A stretch of DNA of 64,000 nt from Bacteroidaceae bacterium (GCA_017507385.1 JAFWAX010000075.1:22046-86045); one strand, 5' to 3'. Shown: positions 47,889 to 57,907, counted from the stretch's first letter. Translations and numbers: made by a program. The notes: generated by a model not told the origin, from the letters alone.

Positions 47889-48971
47889 ATGAGCACTATT
47901 CAACCAAAACTCAGCGGTCTTAAAGCCGAAAACTTCCAAAAGGTAGTCAAAGGCAAGGAAACAGACCTCTACACACTCGTAAACAAAGACGGTTACGAGG
48001 TTTCAATCACAAACTATGGCGGCACGATTGTTGCCATTATGGTTCCAGATAAGAATGGCAATGTTGCGAATGTCATCCAGGCACACGATAACATTGACGC
48101 GGTCATCAACTCCCCTGAACCATATCTCTCCACATTGATTGGGCGTTTTGGCAACCGCATCCGTAATGGCAAGTTCACTTTGAACGGAAAAGAATACCAA
48201 TTGGCTATCAATAACGGCCCTAACGCCTTGCACGGCGGTCCTACAGGTCTTCACGCACAAGTATGGGATGCTTATCAGGCAGGCGAACAGAATCTCACTC
48301 TCAACATTGTTCTCCCCTACGGACATGAAGGCTTTTCTGGTGAGGTGAAGATTGCTGTGGAGTTCACTTGGACAGACGACAACGAACTGATTATTGAGTA
48401 TCTTGCAACAACAAACAAGAAGACCATCATCAACTTAACACATCACGCCTTCTTCTCTCTGCAAGGTATCGCAAATCCAACACCTGTCATCAACGACCAG
48501 ATTATGGAGATGAATGCAGACTTTTTCATACCTGTTGATGAGACTTGCATTCCAACTGGAGAAATCCTGAAGGTAGAAGGCACTCCTTTCGACTTCCGTA
48601 CTCCAAAGGCTATTGGACAGGACATCGATGCTGACGACGAGCAAATCAAAAATGGCGCAGGTTATGACCACTGCTTTGTTCTCAACAAGAAAGAAGTTGG
48701 CGAACTCTCATTTGCGGCTCGCCTGACCGACCCGGTATCAGGACGCGTGCTTGAAACATATACAACAGAACCAGGAGTGCAGGTTTACTCTGACAACTGG
48801 GCAACAGGCTACCCTATCCAGCAAGGTTGCACAGCACCACGTCGTTCAAGCATCTGCTTCGAATGCCAGCACTTCCCAGATTCACCAAACCGTCCATATT
48901 TCCCATCAGTAGTGCTGAAGCCTGGAGAGAAATATACTCAAAAGACCATCTACAAATTTGATATACAGTAA
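47889..48971 (+). CDS. galM: Aldose 1-epimerase, cytosolic
   Basis: Interconverts alpha and beta anomers of galactose and other aldoses. The 360 residues lack a signal peptide (starts MSTIQPKLSGLKAENFQKVV). Catalytic features are the NGPNALHGG His, the THHAFFSLQG His region and the late YTTEPGVQVYSDNW with the catalytic Glu. The fold is a beta-sandwich. Directly upstream of galK, it supplies the alpha anomer to the kinase. A second, exported family member lies at 51081-52316. A strong hairpin follows the stop. Confidence 0.94.
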   Translation: MSTIQPKLSGLKAENFQKVVKGKETDLYTLVNKDGYEVSITNYGGTIVAIMVPDKNGNVANVIQAHDNIDAVINSPEPYLSTLIGRFGNRIRNGKFTLNGKEYQLAINNGPNALHGGPTGLHAQVWDAYQAGEQNLTLNIVLPYGHEGFSGEVKIAVEFTWTDDNELIIEYLATTNKKTIINLTHHAFFSLQGIANPTPVINDQIMEMNADFFIPVDETCIPTGEILKVEGTPFDFRTPKAIGQDIDADDEQIKNGAGYDHCFVLNKKEVGELSFAARLTDPVSGRVLETYTTEPGVQVYSDNWATGYPIQQGCTAPRRSSICFECQHFPDSPNRPYFPSVVLKPGEKYTQKTIYKFDIQ

Positions 48972-48978
48972 ACAAGCG

Positions 48979-49024
48979 CATTCCCCTCGTCCGCACAATA
49001 GCGAACGAGGGAATGTTGCTTTAG
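48979..49024 (+). terminator. Terminator-like hairpin after galM
   Basis: CATTCCCCTCGTCCGC (48979-48994) pairs with GCGAACGAGGGAATG (49001-49015) with minor mismatches; T tract weak. Confidence 0.65.
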
Positions 49025-49087
49025 TAATAACCTTTACATCCTATCTTTCATTCAACGAAAGAAAGATGTTATAAAATACAATCTGAT

Positions 49088-50254
49088 ATGAAGTTGAAAA
49101 TCGACGACGTCCGCACCCGTTTCATCAAGCATCTGGGCGGTGAGCCAGGTTCTGTTTACGCATCTCCTGGCCGCATCAATCTCATTGGCGAACACACAGA
49201 TTACAATGGTGGTTTCGTGTTCCCCGGTGCAGTAGAACAAGGCATGATTGCAGAAATCCGTCCAAACGGAACTCGCACCATCCGCGCTTATTCTATTGAT
49301 TTGAAAGACTATGCAGAGTTTTCTATCGACGACGAGAAGGGTCCTAATGCAAGTCATTTCCGTTACATCTACGGTGTGGCTCGTGAAATGATGGCTCTTG
49401 GTGTTCCTGTTGGAGGTTTTGACACCGCATTTGCAGGCGATGTTCCTAACGGCGCAGGCATGTCGTCTTCAGCAGCACTTGAAAGCTGCTACGCTTATGC
49501 AATCAACGATTTGTTTGGCGAGAACAAGATTGACAAAATGACTCTTGCAAAAGTAGGACAGGCAACAGAGCATAAATATATCGGTGTGAATTGTGGTATC
49601 ATGGACCAATTTGCATCTGTACATGGCAAAAAAGGTAACTTGATGCGTCTCGATTGCCGTTCTGGAGAATTCCAGTATTTCCCCTGGGAACCAAATGGTT
49701 ACAAGCTTGTTCTTATCAACTCATGCGTCAAGCACCAGCTTGTAGGTTCTCCTTACAACGACCGACGCAATTCATGCGAAAACTGCGTGAAGGCCATCAA
49801 AGAACTCCATCCGGAGAAAGAAATTACCACATTGCGTGAGGCAACATGGGACGAACTGAAAGAAATCGAAGGCAAAGTATCGGCCGAAGACATCAAGCGC
49901 GCAACTTTCGTGCTGGGTGAAAAAGACCGCGTGCTGGCAGTTTGCGATGCCCTCGAAAGAGGTGATTATGAAACTGTTGGAGAAAAGATGTATGAAACTC
50001 ATTATGGACTTTCAAAGGAATATGAAGTGTCTTGCGAAGAGCTTGATTTCCTCAACGACATCGCCAAAGAATGTTCCGTTACAGGTTCACGCATCATGGG
50101 CGGCGGCTTTGGCGGATGCACCATCAATCTTGTTGCAGAAGAGCTCTACGACAATTTCGTAAATACCGCTGTGGCAAAATTCCAAGAAAAGTACAACAAG
50201 AAACCAATTATCATCGATGTTGTCATAGGTGACGGTTCACGCAAGCTTTGCTGA
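49088..50254 (+). CDS. galK: Galactokinase
   Basis: Phosphorylates alpha-D-galactose to galactose-1-phosphate; cytosolic GHMP kinase. The 388 residues carry the galactokinase signature SPGRINLIGEHTDYNGG, the GHMP ATP-binding loop VPNGAGMSSSAALE and the C-terminal GSRIMGGGFGGCTINLV. CGIMDQFASVHG is the catalytic Asp region. Separated from galM by a terminator-like hairpin, so it may have its own promoter or rely on read-through. galT and galE are not in the window. Confidence 0.96.
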   Translation: MKLKIDDVRTRFIKHLGGEPGSVYASPGRINLIGEHTDYNGGFVFPGAVEQGMIAEIRPNGTRTIRAYSIDLKDYAEFSIDDEKGPNASHFRYIYGVAREMMALGVPVGGFDTAFAGDVPNGAGMSSSAALESCYAYAINDLFGENKIDKMTLAKVGQATEHKYIGVNCGIMDQFASVHGKKGNLMRLDCRSGEFQYFPWEPNGYKLVLINSCVKHQLVGSPYNDRRNSCENCVKAIKELHPEKEITTLREATWDELKEIEGKVSAEDIKRATFVLGEKDRVLAVCDALERGDYETVGEKMYETHYGLSKEYEVSCEELDFLNDIAKECSVTGSRIMGGGFGGCTINLVAEELYDNFVNTAVAKFQEKYNKKPIIIDVVIGDGSRKLC

Positions 50255-50294
50255 TAATCAGCAGAATAAACCAGACAACAACAATAAAACAATA

Positions 50295-50342
50295 AGGGCA
50301 GGTTGGCCAAGGCCGATTTGCCCTATCTTTTTCCTGTATCCA
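50295..50342 (+). terminator. Terminator of galK
   Basis: AGGGCA (50295-50300) with TGCCCT (50329-50334), enclosing an inner GGCC/GGCC hairpin, then ATCTTTTTCC; 40 bp after the galK stop. Confidence 0.7.
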
Positions 50343-50498
50343 TAAAGGCGAATTTGGGAATTTGGAGATGGAGACAGGCTTCATCCGCATTTCTGCCAGC
50401 GTGCTCAAAATGAGCCGACAAAATAAAGTCACACAACTCAAATTAAGCACGTGAGTTCAACAAATTCATGCCATCATTTTCACAGTCGCCTCGCTAAA

Positions 50499-50565
50499 AT
50501 CGGTCTGCCCCACACCGATTTGCCGTTGTGCCCCACAGCAAGGAATCGGTGTGGGGCACAGCGAT
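50499..50565. repeat. Triple-palindrome element A4 (23-bp period)
   Basis: Cores centred at 50509, 50532 and 50555 (GCCCC, GCCCC, GGGGC). Outer arms ATCGGTCTGCCCC and GGGGCACAGCGAT are imperfect complements. In the 826-bp galK to mutarotase gap. Confidence 0.9.
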
Positions 50566-50636
50566 TAAATGGGTGTTATTACAGCAAATAAAAAGGTGTT
50601 ATTGCATCGATTGCAGGATAATAAGTAAATGATTGA

Positions 50637-50653
50637 CCGCACCCCTCGGGGCG
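50637..50653. repeat. Single family-D palindrome unit
   Basis: CCGCACCCCTCGGGGCG is a lone family-D unit centred at 50646. No partner lies 23 bp away on either side, so it may be a remnant. Confidence 0.6.
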
Positions 50654-50755
50654 ATTTTACAGAAAAGTTATTCTCTCTTTTTCAATATAAATATAGCGAT
50701 GAAATAGAACATTCGCAAGTTCGCCGAACTCCCCTTATTCAGATGCGTCCACCAT

Positions 50756-50824
50756 CGTTATTACGATACAGGGTGCAGCGTTATTGCGATACAGGGCGTG
50801 GCGTAATTACGATGAAGGGCGCAG
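50756..50824. repeat. Palindrome array B5 (three direct 23-bp units)
   Basis: Units start at 50756 (CGTTATTACGATACAGGG), 50779 (CGTTATTGCGATACAGGG) and 50802 (CGTAATTACGATGAAGGG), exactly 23 bp apart. The ATACAGGG(T/C)G filler equals the flank of B3, tying the two loci together. Confidence 0.9.
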
Positions 50825-50983
50825 TATTTTTCGGATATATACAATAGTATATAGAATTTGGAATTTCTGTCAGCTCTTTTGTTTTCTTCAAGATTCAAAA
50901 CAGCCCATTTAAGTGGCTGAATGATGATAATTAACCCCATTTTTAACATAAAAATGCGCTCAAAGAGTGTCAATGGCACACTT

Positions 50984-50999
50984 TATGTTATATAACATA
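50984..50999. promoter_or_regulatory. Perfect 16-bp palindrome, operator candidate
   Basis: TATGTTATATAACATA is a perfect palindrome centred about 40 bp upstream of the -7 box of the lipoprotein/symporter genes. The position suits an operator for a sugar regulator such as the nearby AraR, but the binder is not known. Confidence 0.5.
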
Positions 51000-51031
51000 T
51001 TTTTACAAGGTTAAATGATGTGAAAAAACAG

Positions 51032-51039
51032 TACCTTTG
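51032..51039 (+). promoter_or_regulatory. -7 box of the mutarotase lipoprotein gene
   Basis: TACCTTTG, 41 bp upstream of the ATG, and 32 bp downstream of the 16-bp palindrome at 50984-50999. Confidence 0.5.
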
Positions 51040-51080
51040 ACGCTAAGTTTATAAACTAATACATTTTCTAACCAAAATTT

Positions 51081-52316
51081 ATGAGAAATCTCAAGTCTTT
51101 TTTATTGGGAGGCGCTGCTACTGTAGCGTTCCTTTGTGCGTGTAATTCAGCACAACAGCCAGCTCAAGTAGAGCTGACAAAGTCTGGCATCAATCCAGCA
51201 GATTATGACACTTGTATCGCTGTTGCCTACGACTACGAGGCAGGCGCATTCGTGGCTGATTCAGCAGAGGCAAAGCAAGTGAAGCTTTACACTCTCACCA
51301 ATGCCAACGGCATGGAAGTGTGCGTTACCAACTTTGGCGCTCGCATCGTCAGCATCATGGTTCCCAACAAAGATGGAGAATTTGTTGATGTTGCATGCGG
51401 ATTCGACAAGATTGAAAACTATTTCCCATGGAATTATGAAACTGATTATGGCTGCTCTGTAGGTCGTTACGCTAACCGCATCAATGCTGGCCAGTTCACT
51501 CTTCCGGGTGCAACAGAACCAGTAGTTCTCGACAAGAACAACGACGGTTTCCACTCACTTCATGGCGGTTACACAGGTTGGCAGTATCAGGTATATGACG
51601 TTGTAGAAGCTACAGACAACGCTATTTCTCTGAAGCGTATCTCACCTGATGGTGACAACAAGTTCCCAGGTAACGTTGAGGCAATCGTTAAGTTTGAGCT
51701 TACTGACGACAATGCTATCGAAATCACTTACGATGCAACAACAGACGCTCCAACAATCATCAACATGACCAACCACACTTACTTCAACCTCTCTGGAGAT
51801 TTCAACAACACTATCGAAGAGTCTATCCTTCAGGTAAATGCTGATTTCTACACTCCAGCAGACGAGACTTACATGCCAACAGGCGAGGTTCGTTCAGTTG
51901 AAGGCACAGTATTTGACTTCCGCACTCCAAAGGCTATCGGCGCCGACTTCGCTTCTGGCGACGCTGAAATCGCTGCTGCTGGTGGCGGCTACGACCACAA
52001 CTGGTGTCTGAACACAAAGGGCAATCAGGATGAGGTTTGCGCAACAATGGTTGACCCACGCTCTGGCATCAAGCTTGAGATGTACACTAACGAACCAGGT
52101 GTTCAATGCTACACAGCAAACTTCCAGGATGGAACTCGTCCGGGCAAGGGCGGCATCATGTACCAGAAGTACTGCGCTATCTGTCTCGAGTCACAGAAAT
52201 ATCCTGACTCTCCAAACAAGTACAACATGCCAGGTTGGGAAGACAGCAACGCTTTCGTCACTCCAGAAAACCCATACCACAGCTATTGCAAGTATGTATT
52301 CTCTGTAGAAGAATAA
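51081..52316 (+). CDS. Exported aldose 1-epimerase-like lipoprotein
   Basis: A 411-residue GalM-family protein with a lipoprotein signal (MRNLKSFLLGGAATVAFLCA followed by Cys about 21, lipobox LCAC). The epimerase core keeps DGFHSLHGGYTGWQYQV and INMTNHTYFNLSGDF (catalytic His regions) and a late YTNEPGVQCYTANF (Glu). It probably acts on sugars in the periplasm or on the outer membrane before uptake. A 16-bp perfect palindrome and a TACCTTTG -7 box precede it. An Na+/sugar symporter gene follows, suggesting a mutarotase-plus-uptake pair. Confidence 0.9.
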   Translation: MRNLKSFLLGGAATVAFLCACNSAQQPAQVELTKSGINPADYDTCIAVAYDYEAGAFVADSAEAKQVKLYTLTNANGMEVCVTNFGARIVSIMVPNKDGEFVDVACGFDKIENYFPWNYETDYGCSVGRYANRINAGQFTLPGATEPVVLDKNNDGFHSLHGGYTGWQYQVYDVVEATDNAISLKRISPDGDNKFPGNVEAIVKFELTDDNAIEITYDATTDAPTIINMTNHTYFNLSGDFNNTIEESILQVNADFYTPADETYMPTGEVRSVEGTVFDFRTPKAIGADFASGDAEIAAAGGGYDHNWCLNTKGNQDEVCATMVDPRSGIKLEMYTNEPGVQCYTANFQDGTRPGKGGIMYQKYCAICLESQKYPDSPNKYNMPGWEDSNAFVTPENPYHSYCKYVFSVEE

Positions 52317-52326
52317 GAATTGAAAA

Positions 52327-52368
52327 GGAAGAGGATTTTCATTTTCACGAATGCAAGTCCTTTTCCTT
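52327..52368 (+). terminator. Weak hairpin after the mutarotase lipoprotein gene
   Basis: GGAAGAGGA (52327-52335) pairs with TCCTTTTCC (52358-52366), with one G-U pair and no T run. Partial attenuation before the symporter gene is possible. Confidence 0.4.
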
Positions 52369-52433
52369 CAATCATGTAATTATTAGAACACAACAAATTT
52401 AATAATCAATACATTAACCATTCAAAAATCAAC

Positions 52434-54416
52434 ATGAACAAAATTATTGAGGCACTAAGCAACAACGGCTTTGCTACTGCCGATTATTTAGTCATTTTCC
52501 TTTACATCGTGATTCTTGTTGGTATGGGATTGTTCCTGTCTCGCAGCAAGAAAGGTGAAGAGAAATCGTCAACCGACTACTTCTTGGCCGGTAACACATT
52601 GACATGGTGGGCTGTGGGTGCATCACTCATCGCTGCCAACATTTCAGCTGAACAGTTCATCGGTATGTCTGGTTCAGCATACGCATCAGGTATTGCACAA
52701 GCTGCCTACGAGCTGATGGCTGCTGCTACATTGCTCGTAGTAGGTAAGTTCCTGCTTCCTCTGATGATAGAGAAGAAAATCTTCACCATTCCTCAGTTCT
52801 TGCGCGAGCGCTACAACTGGGGCGTAGGATTTGCATTCTCTCTCCTCTGGCTCTTCCTCTATGTGTTTGTAAACCTTACTTCAGTTGCTTGGCTTGGCGC
52901 ATTGGCTATCCAGCAGATTCTTGGTTTGCCAACAGATATGATTGTTGTCGTAGCAGGCATGGAGATTGACCAAGTACGCATGGCTATCATCTTCGCACTC
53001 TTCCTCATCGCTGGTATCTACTCTATCTATGGAGGTTTGGCTTCAGTTGCATGGACCGACGTAATGCAGGTTGTTTTCCTCGTAGGTGGCGGTTTGATTA
53101 CTGCTTATGCTGCACTTGATGTTATTGGTGCAGAAATGAACTTAGGAGGCGCTTGGGAAGCATTGGTACACATCAAAGACTATTTGGCAGGAATCGATGG
53201 CGACAAGCACTTCAACCTGGTTGTGACTCGTAACGAAGAGCTCTACCCTGTAATCAACGGAGTAGTTGATGCAGCAGGCAATGTAACACAGAAGGAAGAC
53301 CCATTCTTCACTAACCCTGGTATCGTATTGATTTTCGGTGCATTGTGGTTGACCAACCTTGGCTACTGGGGCTTCAACCAGTACATCATCCAGAAGGGTC
53401 TTGCTGCTAAGTCTCTCGACGAGGCAAAGAAAGGTATGGTATTCGCTGCATTCTTGAAGATTCTCATTCCTTTCATCGTATGTATCCCTGGTGTTTGTGC
53501 ATTCTACATCATGAACGCTCCTGAGTGTGAGGCTTTGCGCGACACATTGGCAGGCTCAATCGCACGTTCTGACGATGCTTACCCATTCTTGATCCGCAAC
53601 TTCACTCCAACAATCGTTAAGGGTCTCAGCTTTGCTGCTCTTGCTGCCGCTGTTATCTCTTCATTGGCATCAATGTTCAACTCAACTTCTACCCTCTTCA
53701 CAATGGATATCTACAAGCAGTTCATCAACAAGAACGCTTCAGAGAAGAAGCTGGTAGGCGTTGGACGTATCACTTCTGTAGTTGCGCTGATTATTGCTTT
53801 GGTTGCTGTTTACCCATTGATGGGCGGTATCGACCAGGCATTCCAGTTCATTCAGGAATACTCAGCATTCGTTTACCCAGGCGTTGTTGTCATCTTCGGT
53901 CTTGGTTTGCTTTGGAAGCGTGCCAGCGGTACTGCTGCTGTTGTCTGCGCAATCGGTACATTCGCTTTCTCTATCATCTACAAGTTCGCTTTCCCAGAAA
54001 TGCCATTCTTGATTCGTTCAGGTGTCGTATTCATCACACTGGTTATCCTCTTCGTATGGATTTCTTTGAAGAGCAAGAAGGCTGTTGCTGCTGATGAGCT
54101 CGATGAACAAACCATCAAGACTCAGTTGCGTTGGAGCACCATCATGTTCTGTGTTGCTGCTGTTTCATTCGTACTCTTCATTGGTGGCTTCTTCAACGAC
54201 ACAATGCACATCCACGGCTTTGAGGGCGCAATGATTTTCTTTGCTGCCATCACAGCTACTATCGGTATCTACCTCCGTTCAAATGCAAAGGACAAGCTTC
54301 AGGATCCAAACCTCGTTGCCATCGACTTGAAGGTATTCGAGACAGACCGCACATTCAACATCGGTTCTATCGGCGTGATTGTAATCCTCACTATCCTTTA
54401 CATCGCTCTGTGGTAA
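52434..54416 (+). CDS. Na+/solute symporter, SSS family (first copy)
   Basis: Inner-membrane Na+-coupled transporter of the SGLT/SSS family, about 14 membrane helices over 660 residues. Landmarks are [38 protein letters not shown], the [12 protein letters not shown] signature and AAAVISSLASMFNSTSTLFT. Downstream of the mutarotase lipoprotein and upstream of the arabinose regulator, so the cargo may be galactose or arabinose (inference). A paralogue of similar length lies at 55156-57120; the pair probably arose by duplication. Confidence 0.92.
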   Translation: MNKIIEALSNNGFATADYLVIFLYIVILVGMGLFLSRSKKGEEKSSTDYFLAGNTLTWWAVGASLIAANISAEQFIGMSGSAYASGIAQAAYELMAAATLLVVGKFLLPLMIEKKIFTIPQFLRERYNWGVGFAFSLLWLFLYVFVNLTSVAWLGALAIQQILGLPTDMIVVVAGMEIDQVRMAIIFALFLIAGIYSIYGGLASVAWTDVMQVVFLVGGGLITAYAALDVIGAEMNLGGAWEALVHIKDYLAGIDGDKHFNLVVTRNEELYPVINGVVDAAGNVTQKEDPFFTNPGIVLIFGALWLTNLGYWGFNQYIIQKGLAAKSLDEAKKGMVFAAFLKILIPFIVCIPGVCAFYIMNAPECEALRDTLAGSIARSDDAYPFLIRNFTPTIVKGLSFAALAAAVISSLASMFNSTSTLFTMDIYKQFINKNASEKKLVGVGRITSVVALIIALVAVYPLMGGIDQAFQFIQEYSAFVYPGVVVIFGLGLLWKRASGTAAVVCAIGTFAFSIIYKFAFPEMPFLIRSGVVFITLVILFVWISLKSKKAVAADELDEQTIKTQLRWSTIMFCVAAVSFVLFIGGFFNDTMHIHGFEGAMIFFAAITATIGIYLRSNAKDKLQDPNLVAIDLKVFETDRTFNIGSIGVIVILTILYIALW

Positions 54417-54431
54417 TCTTAATTTAAGATT
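54415..54431. promoter_or_regulatory. 17-bp palindrome before araR, operator candidate
   Basis: AATCTTAATTTAAGATT, 8-bp arms around a single T, overlapping the stop of the first symporter and 35 bp before the araR ATG. A second AT palindrome, ATTATATATAAT (54437-54448), follows. It could be an AraR autoregulatory site; it lacks the GC content of a terminator. Confidence 0.4.
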
Positions 54432-54465
54432 TATACATTATATATAATATAAAAGCCTCCAATTC

Positions 54466-55104
54466 ATGACTGCTTACAAATCACATCCCAAATTCCTCGT
54501 TTCCGTAGATTGCATCATCTTCGGATTCGCAGACGGATGCCTAAAGGTGCTGATACATCAGCGCCCTTATGAACCGGGGATGGGAGAGCATTCATTAATT
54601 GGAGGCTTTGTTAAATCAGATGAAAGTGTCGATTCCTCGGCAAAACGCATCCTGAAAGAGTTTACAGGGCTCGACAACGTATATATGCAGCAGCTTGCCG
54701 CTTATGGAGAAGTGGAACGCGACCCGGGCGAGCGAGTAATCAGCATTGTTTACTACGCACTTATAAACGTAGATCATTACGATACAGCACTTTCCGACAT
54801 CCACAATGCGAAATGGGTGGATGTGGACAACCTCCCTACTCTATGCTTTGACCATAACGACATGGTGCAGAAAGCGCGTCAAATGATTGGAGAGACGATA
54901 AAAAACAAGCCAATCGGCAGCAATTTATTGCCGCAATATTTCACGCTGAGTTCATTGCAATCCCTTTATGAAAGCATTCTTGGCACATCAATAGACAAGC
55001 GGAACTTCCGCCGCTCTATTTCTGAAAAAGATTACATTTTGGCAACCGATATGATAGACAAGGATTCGTCCCGTAGAGGTGCTACACTATATAGATTCAG
55101 ATAG
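54466..55104 (+). CDS. araR: Nudix-domain transcription regulator of arabinose use (AraR type)
   Basis: A 212-residue regulator: N-terminal Nudix-like ligand domain (about 1-145) and C-terminal winged helix (about 150-210, FTLSSLQSLYESILGTSIDK). The Nudix box is degenerate: GGFVKSDESVDSSAKRILKE lacks the catalytic R-E-x-x-E-E pattern (here R-I-L-K-E-F), so it probably senses a sugar rather than hydrolysing a nucleotide. This matches the NrtR-like AraR of Bacteroides thetaiotaomicron as I recall it (L-arabinose as ligand). The setting between two symporters and araD/araA supports this. A 17-bp palindrome lies upstream. Confidence 0.85.
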   Translation: MTAYKSHPKFLVSVDCIIFGFADGCLKVLIHQRPYEPGMGEHSLIGGFVKSDESVDSSAKRILKEFTGLDNVYMQQLAAYGEVERDPGERVISIVYYALINVDHYDTALSDIHNAKWVDVDNLPTLCFDHNDMVQKARQMIGETIKNKPIGSNLLPQYFTLSSLQSLYESILGTSIDKRNFRRSISEKDYILATDMIDKDSSRRGATLYRFR

Positions 55105-55155
55105 TATTTTTATTTGCCTTGGATTTTATTGAGAATTAAATATTTATATTGACAG

Positions 55156-57120
55156 ATGGAATCACAGTTGAGCATAACAGAAGCAATAAGCTTAAGTGGT
55201 TTTGAAACAATAGACTTCATCATTGGAATAGTTTACTTGATTCTTCTGCTGAGCTTGAGCCTTTTCATTAGTCGTGACCGCGAAGGAAGAGATAAAGACA
55301 CCAAAGACTACTTCCTTGCCGGCAACACACTCACATGGTGGGCAGTCGGTTCGTCCCTCATTGCGTCAAACATTTCAGCCGAGCAAATTATCGGCACGTC
55401 AGGTGGAGGATATGCGAATGGCTTGTCCATTGCTGCCTACGAGATCATGGCTGCAATAGCCTTGCTGCTCATTGGCAAGTTTTTCCTTCCCATCATGTTC
55501 AACAGCAAAATATTCACCATCCCGCAATTTCTTCGTGAGCGATACAACGACAAGGTCGGCCTTGCCTTTTCCATCTTTTGGATACTCCTGTATATCTTTA
55601 TCAACTTGACATCTGTTGCGTGGCTGGGAGCATTGGCCATAGAACATATTTTAGGCTTGAAAGGCATCGTCGTTTCTTTTGGAGACTTTGAAGTTTCAAT
55701 ACGCCTTATCATCATGGCTATCTTATTCATGATTAGTGCCATGTACTCACTTTATGGGGGATTCGCAGCTATAGCATGGAGCGATGTCATGCAGGTTACA
55801 TTCATCATTGGAGGAAGTCTTATTACTGCATACTTTGCCTTGAGTGCGATAGCAGGAAATGATGGTACGTTTCTGGACGGATTCAACAAGATGTATTCAT
55901 ATTTGACAACAGGTTCTCATACGAAAGATGTTCATTTTCACCTTGTTGTACAAGAAAGCCATGACAAGGCTGCATTCAATAACGTGCCGGGACTTGCTGC
56001 TATTGTTGGCGGCGTATGGTTGACGAATCTGTGTTATTGGGGCTTTAATCAGTATATCACACAGAAGGGGCTTGCTGCCAAAAGCCTTGAAGAGGCCAGA
56101 AAGGGTTTCATGTTTGCAGGCTTTCTCAAAATGTTGATTCCTTTTTGTGTTATCATTCCTGGTATTTGTACTTATTATATGGTGGAGCATGCGAATCAGG
56201 ACGTGCTGCAAATGGGAATGATACATTCACCAGAAGAAGCTTATCCATGGTTTATCAGGAATTTCATCCCTACTGGCATCAAGGGGCTCTTCTTTGTTGC
56301 GCTGATAGCAGCCATCATCTCGTCTATCGCATCCATGGGCAACAGCACCGCAACCCTCTTCACCATAGACATTTATAAGAGATTCATCAACAAAGATGCA
56401 TCGGACAAGACCCTTGTTGGCATTGGACGTTTTGTAACCTTTGTGGCTTTCTGTATTGCTCTTATTGCAGCAATTCCTATTCTGGGGGGCATTGACCAGG
56501 CATTCCTATACATCCAGGAGTATTCCGCGCTGATTTATCCAGGTATTGTTATCGTGTTAGGCTTTGGCTTATTATGGAAGCGTGCTTCTTCTACAGCGGC
56601 AATATGGACAGCCGTCATTACGGTTCCATTAGGTCTTTTGCTGAAAATCTGTATGCCTGATGTGGCTTTCCAGTTCCGCGTTGGCTACGTTTTCATGATA
56701 GAAGTAGTATTGTTTATCGTCATATCCTTGTATAGCAAGAAGAATATTCACAGCGATATTTGCGATGAGAATGACAGAAAAGTAATGATTAAGTGGGGCA
56801 AAATCTTTGGAATTTCAAGTATTGCCATCATTATTGTAACACTATGCGTGACGATTGCAAACACCATGCTGCCCGAGGGAGAAACTCCTGACAACAATGT
56901 GATTGCATATCTCAACGACATTGGCTTCCAGGCATTTTACTTCTTTGGAATTTTCGTCGGCGCATGTTCATTCACGCTTATTTCAAATGCTAAGGACAAG
57001 TTGCAGAATCCCAAGGCTATACCTATCGACTTGTCATCGTTCACAACTTCAAAAGGATATCTGTATGGAACCCTTGCAGTTTGTCTCATAACAGCCTTGC
57101 TGTATATCTACTGGTGGTAA
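55156..57120 (+). CDS. Na+/solute symporter, SSS family (second copy), probable arabinose transporter
   Basis: A 654-residue SSS-family transporter that shares the signatures of the first copy ([70 protein letters not shown]). Closest to araD and araA, so L-arabinose is the likeliest cargo (inference from context). The two copies differ most in the loops and C-terminal helices. araD starts 43 bp downstream. Confidence 0.9.
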   Translation: MESQLSITEAISLSGFETIDFIIGIVYLILLLSLSLFISRDREGRDKDTKDYFLAGNTLTWWAVGSSLIASNISAEQIIGTSGGGYANGLSIAAYEIMAAIALLLIGKFFLPIMFNSKIFTIPQFLRERYNDKVGLAFSIFWILLYIFINLTSVAWLGALAIEHILGLKGIVVSFGDFEVSIRLIIMAILFMISAMYSLYGGFAAIAWSDVMQVTFIIGGSLITAYFALSAIAGNDGTFLDGFNKMYSYLTTGSHTKDVHFHLVVQESHDKAAFNNVPGLAAIVGGVWLTNLCYWGFNQYITQKGLAAKSLEEARKGFMFAGFLKMLIPFCVIIPGICTYYMVEHANQDVLQMGMIHSPEEAYPWFIRNFIPTGIKGLFFVALIAAIISSIASMGNSTATLFTIDIYKRFINKDASDKTLVGIGRFVTFVAFCIALIAAIPILGGIDQAFLYIQEYSALIYPGIVIVLGFGLLWKRASSTAAIWTAVITVPLGLLLKICMPDVAFQFRVGYVFMIEVVLFIVISLYSKKNIHSDICDENDRKVMIKWGKIFGISSIAIIIVTLCVTIANTMLPEGETPDNNVIAYLNDIGFQAFYFFGIFVGACSFTLISNAKDKLQNPKAIPIDLSSFTTSKGYLYGTLAVCLITALLYIYWW

Positions 57121-57163
57121 TAAAGAAAAGTTAGATAAATTATATTCATCAAAAAATAAGACT

Positions 57164-57874
57164 ATGTTAGAAGAACTGAAAGAAAAAGTATTCAAAGCAA
57201 ATCTTGATTTGGTAAAACAAGGTTTAGTTATTTTCACTTGGGGCAACGTGTCAGGCATCGACCGCGAAAAAGGCCTCGTTGTCATCAAGCCCTCTGGAGT
57301 GAGTTATGACGATATGAAAGCCAGCGACATGGTTGTTGTCGATCTCGAAAGCGGAAAGACTGTTGAAGGTGAGCTCAATCCATCTTCTGACACTCCAACC
57401 CACCTTGCTCTCTACAAGGCTTTCCCCAACATCCAAGGCGTGGTGCACACCCACTCTACCTATGCAACAGCCTTTGCGCAAGCAGGAAAAGATATTCCCA
57501 ATATAGGAACGACTCATGCCGACTATTTCTATCAGGCAATTCCATGTACACGCGACATGACAAAAGAGGAGGTTGAAGGAGCTTACGAGCTTGAAACTGG
57601 CAATGTGATTGTTGATGAATTCCTCAACATCCGCAGAATCAACCCCGATCACACTCCTGCTGTCCTTGTGAAGAATCATGGTCCATTCTCATGGGGCACA
57701 TCTCCTGACAATGCAGTATATAACGCAAAAGTGATGGAACAATGCGCTAAGATGGCATTCGTGGCATTCTCCGTCAATCCAAGCTTGACCATGAATCCGC
57801 TGCTCATCGAGAAGCACTACAATCGCAAGCATGGTCCTAATGCTTATTACGGACAGAAAGGACAGCAGCACTAA
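57164..57874 (+). CDS. araD: L-ribulose-5-phosphate 4-epimerase
   Basis: Converts L-ribulose-5-phosphate to D-xylulose-5-phosphate; cytosolic class II aldolase-fold zinc enzyme. The 236 residues are close to E. coli AraD (231). [20 protein letters not shown], the zinc ligands in [14 protein letters not shown] (His-x-His) and [12 protein letters not shown] (third His) are intact. A short intergenic gap with a triple-palindrome element separates it from araA. Confidence 0.95.
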   Translation: MLEELKEKVFKANLDLVKQGLVIFTWGNVSGIDREKGLVVIKPSGVSYDDMKASDMVVVDLESGKTVEGELNPSSDTPTHLALYKAFPNIQGVVHTHSTYATAFAQAGKDIPNIGTTHADYFYQAIPCTRDMTKEEVEGAYELETGNVIVDEFLNIRRINPDHTPAVLVKNHGPFSWGTSPDNAVYNAKVMEQCAKMAFVAFSVNPSLTMNPLLIEKHYNRKHGPNAYYGQKGQQH

Positions 57875-57907
57875 TTCCATTTCAGGAAGTTCAGATTAGA
57901 TGGCGAA

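Larger units (their letters stand above)
50255..51080. other. 826-bp gap between galK and the mutarotase lipoprotein gene
   Basis: No convincing gene. In order it holds the galK terminator, an ACGTGAGTTC repeat, element A4, a single D unit, array B5, a 16-bp palindrome and a -7 box. It is the densest stretch of repeats in the window. Confidence 0.75.
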
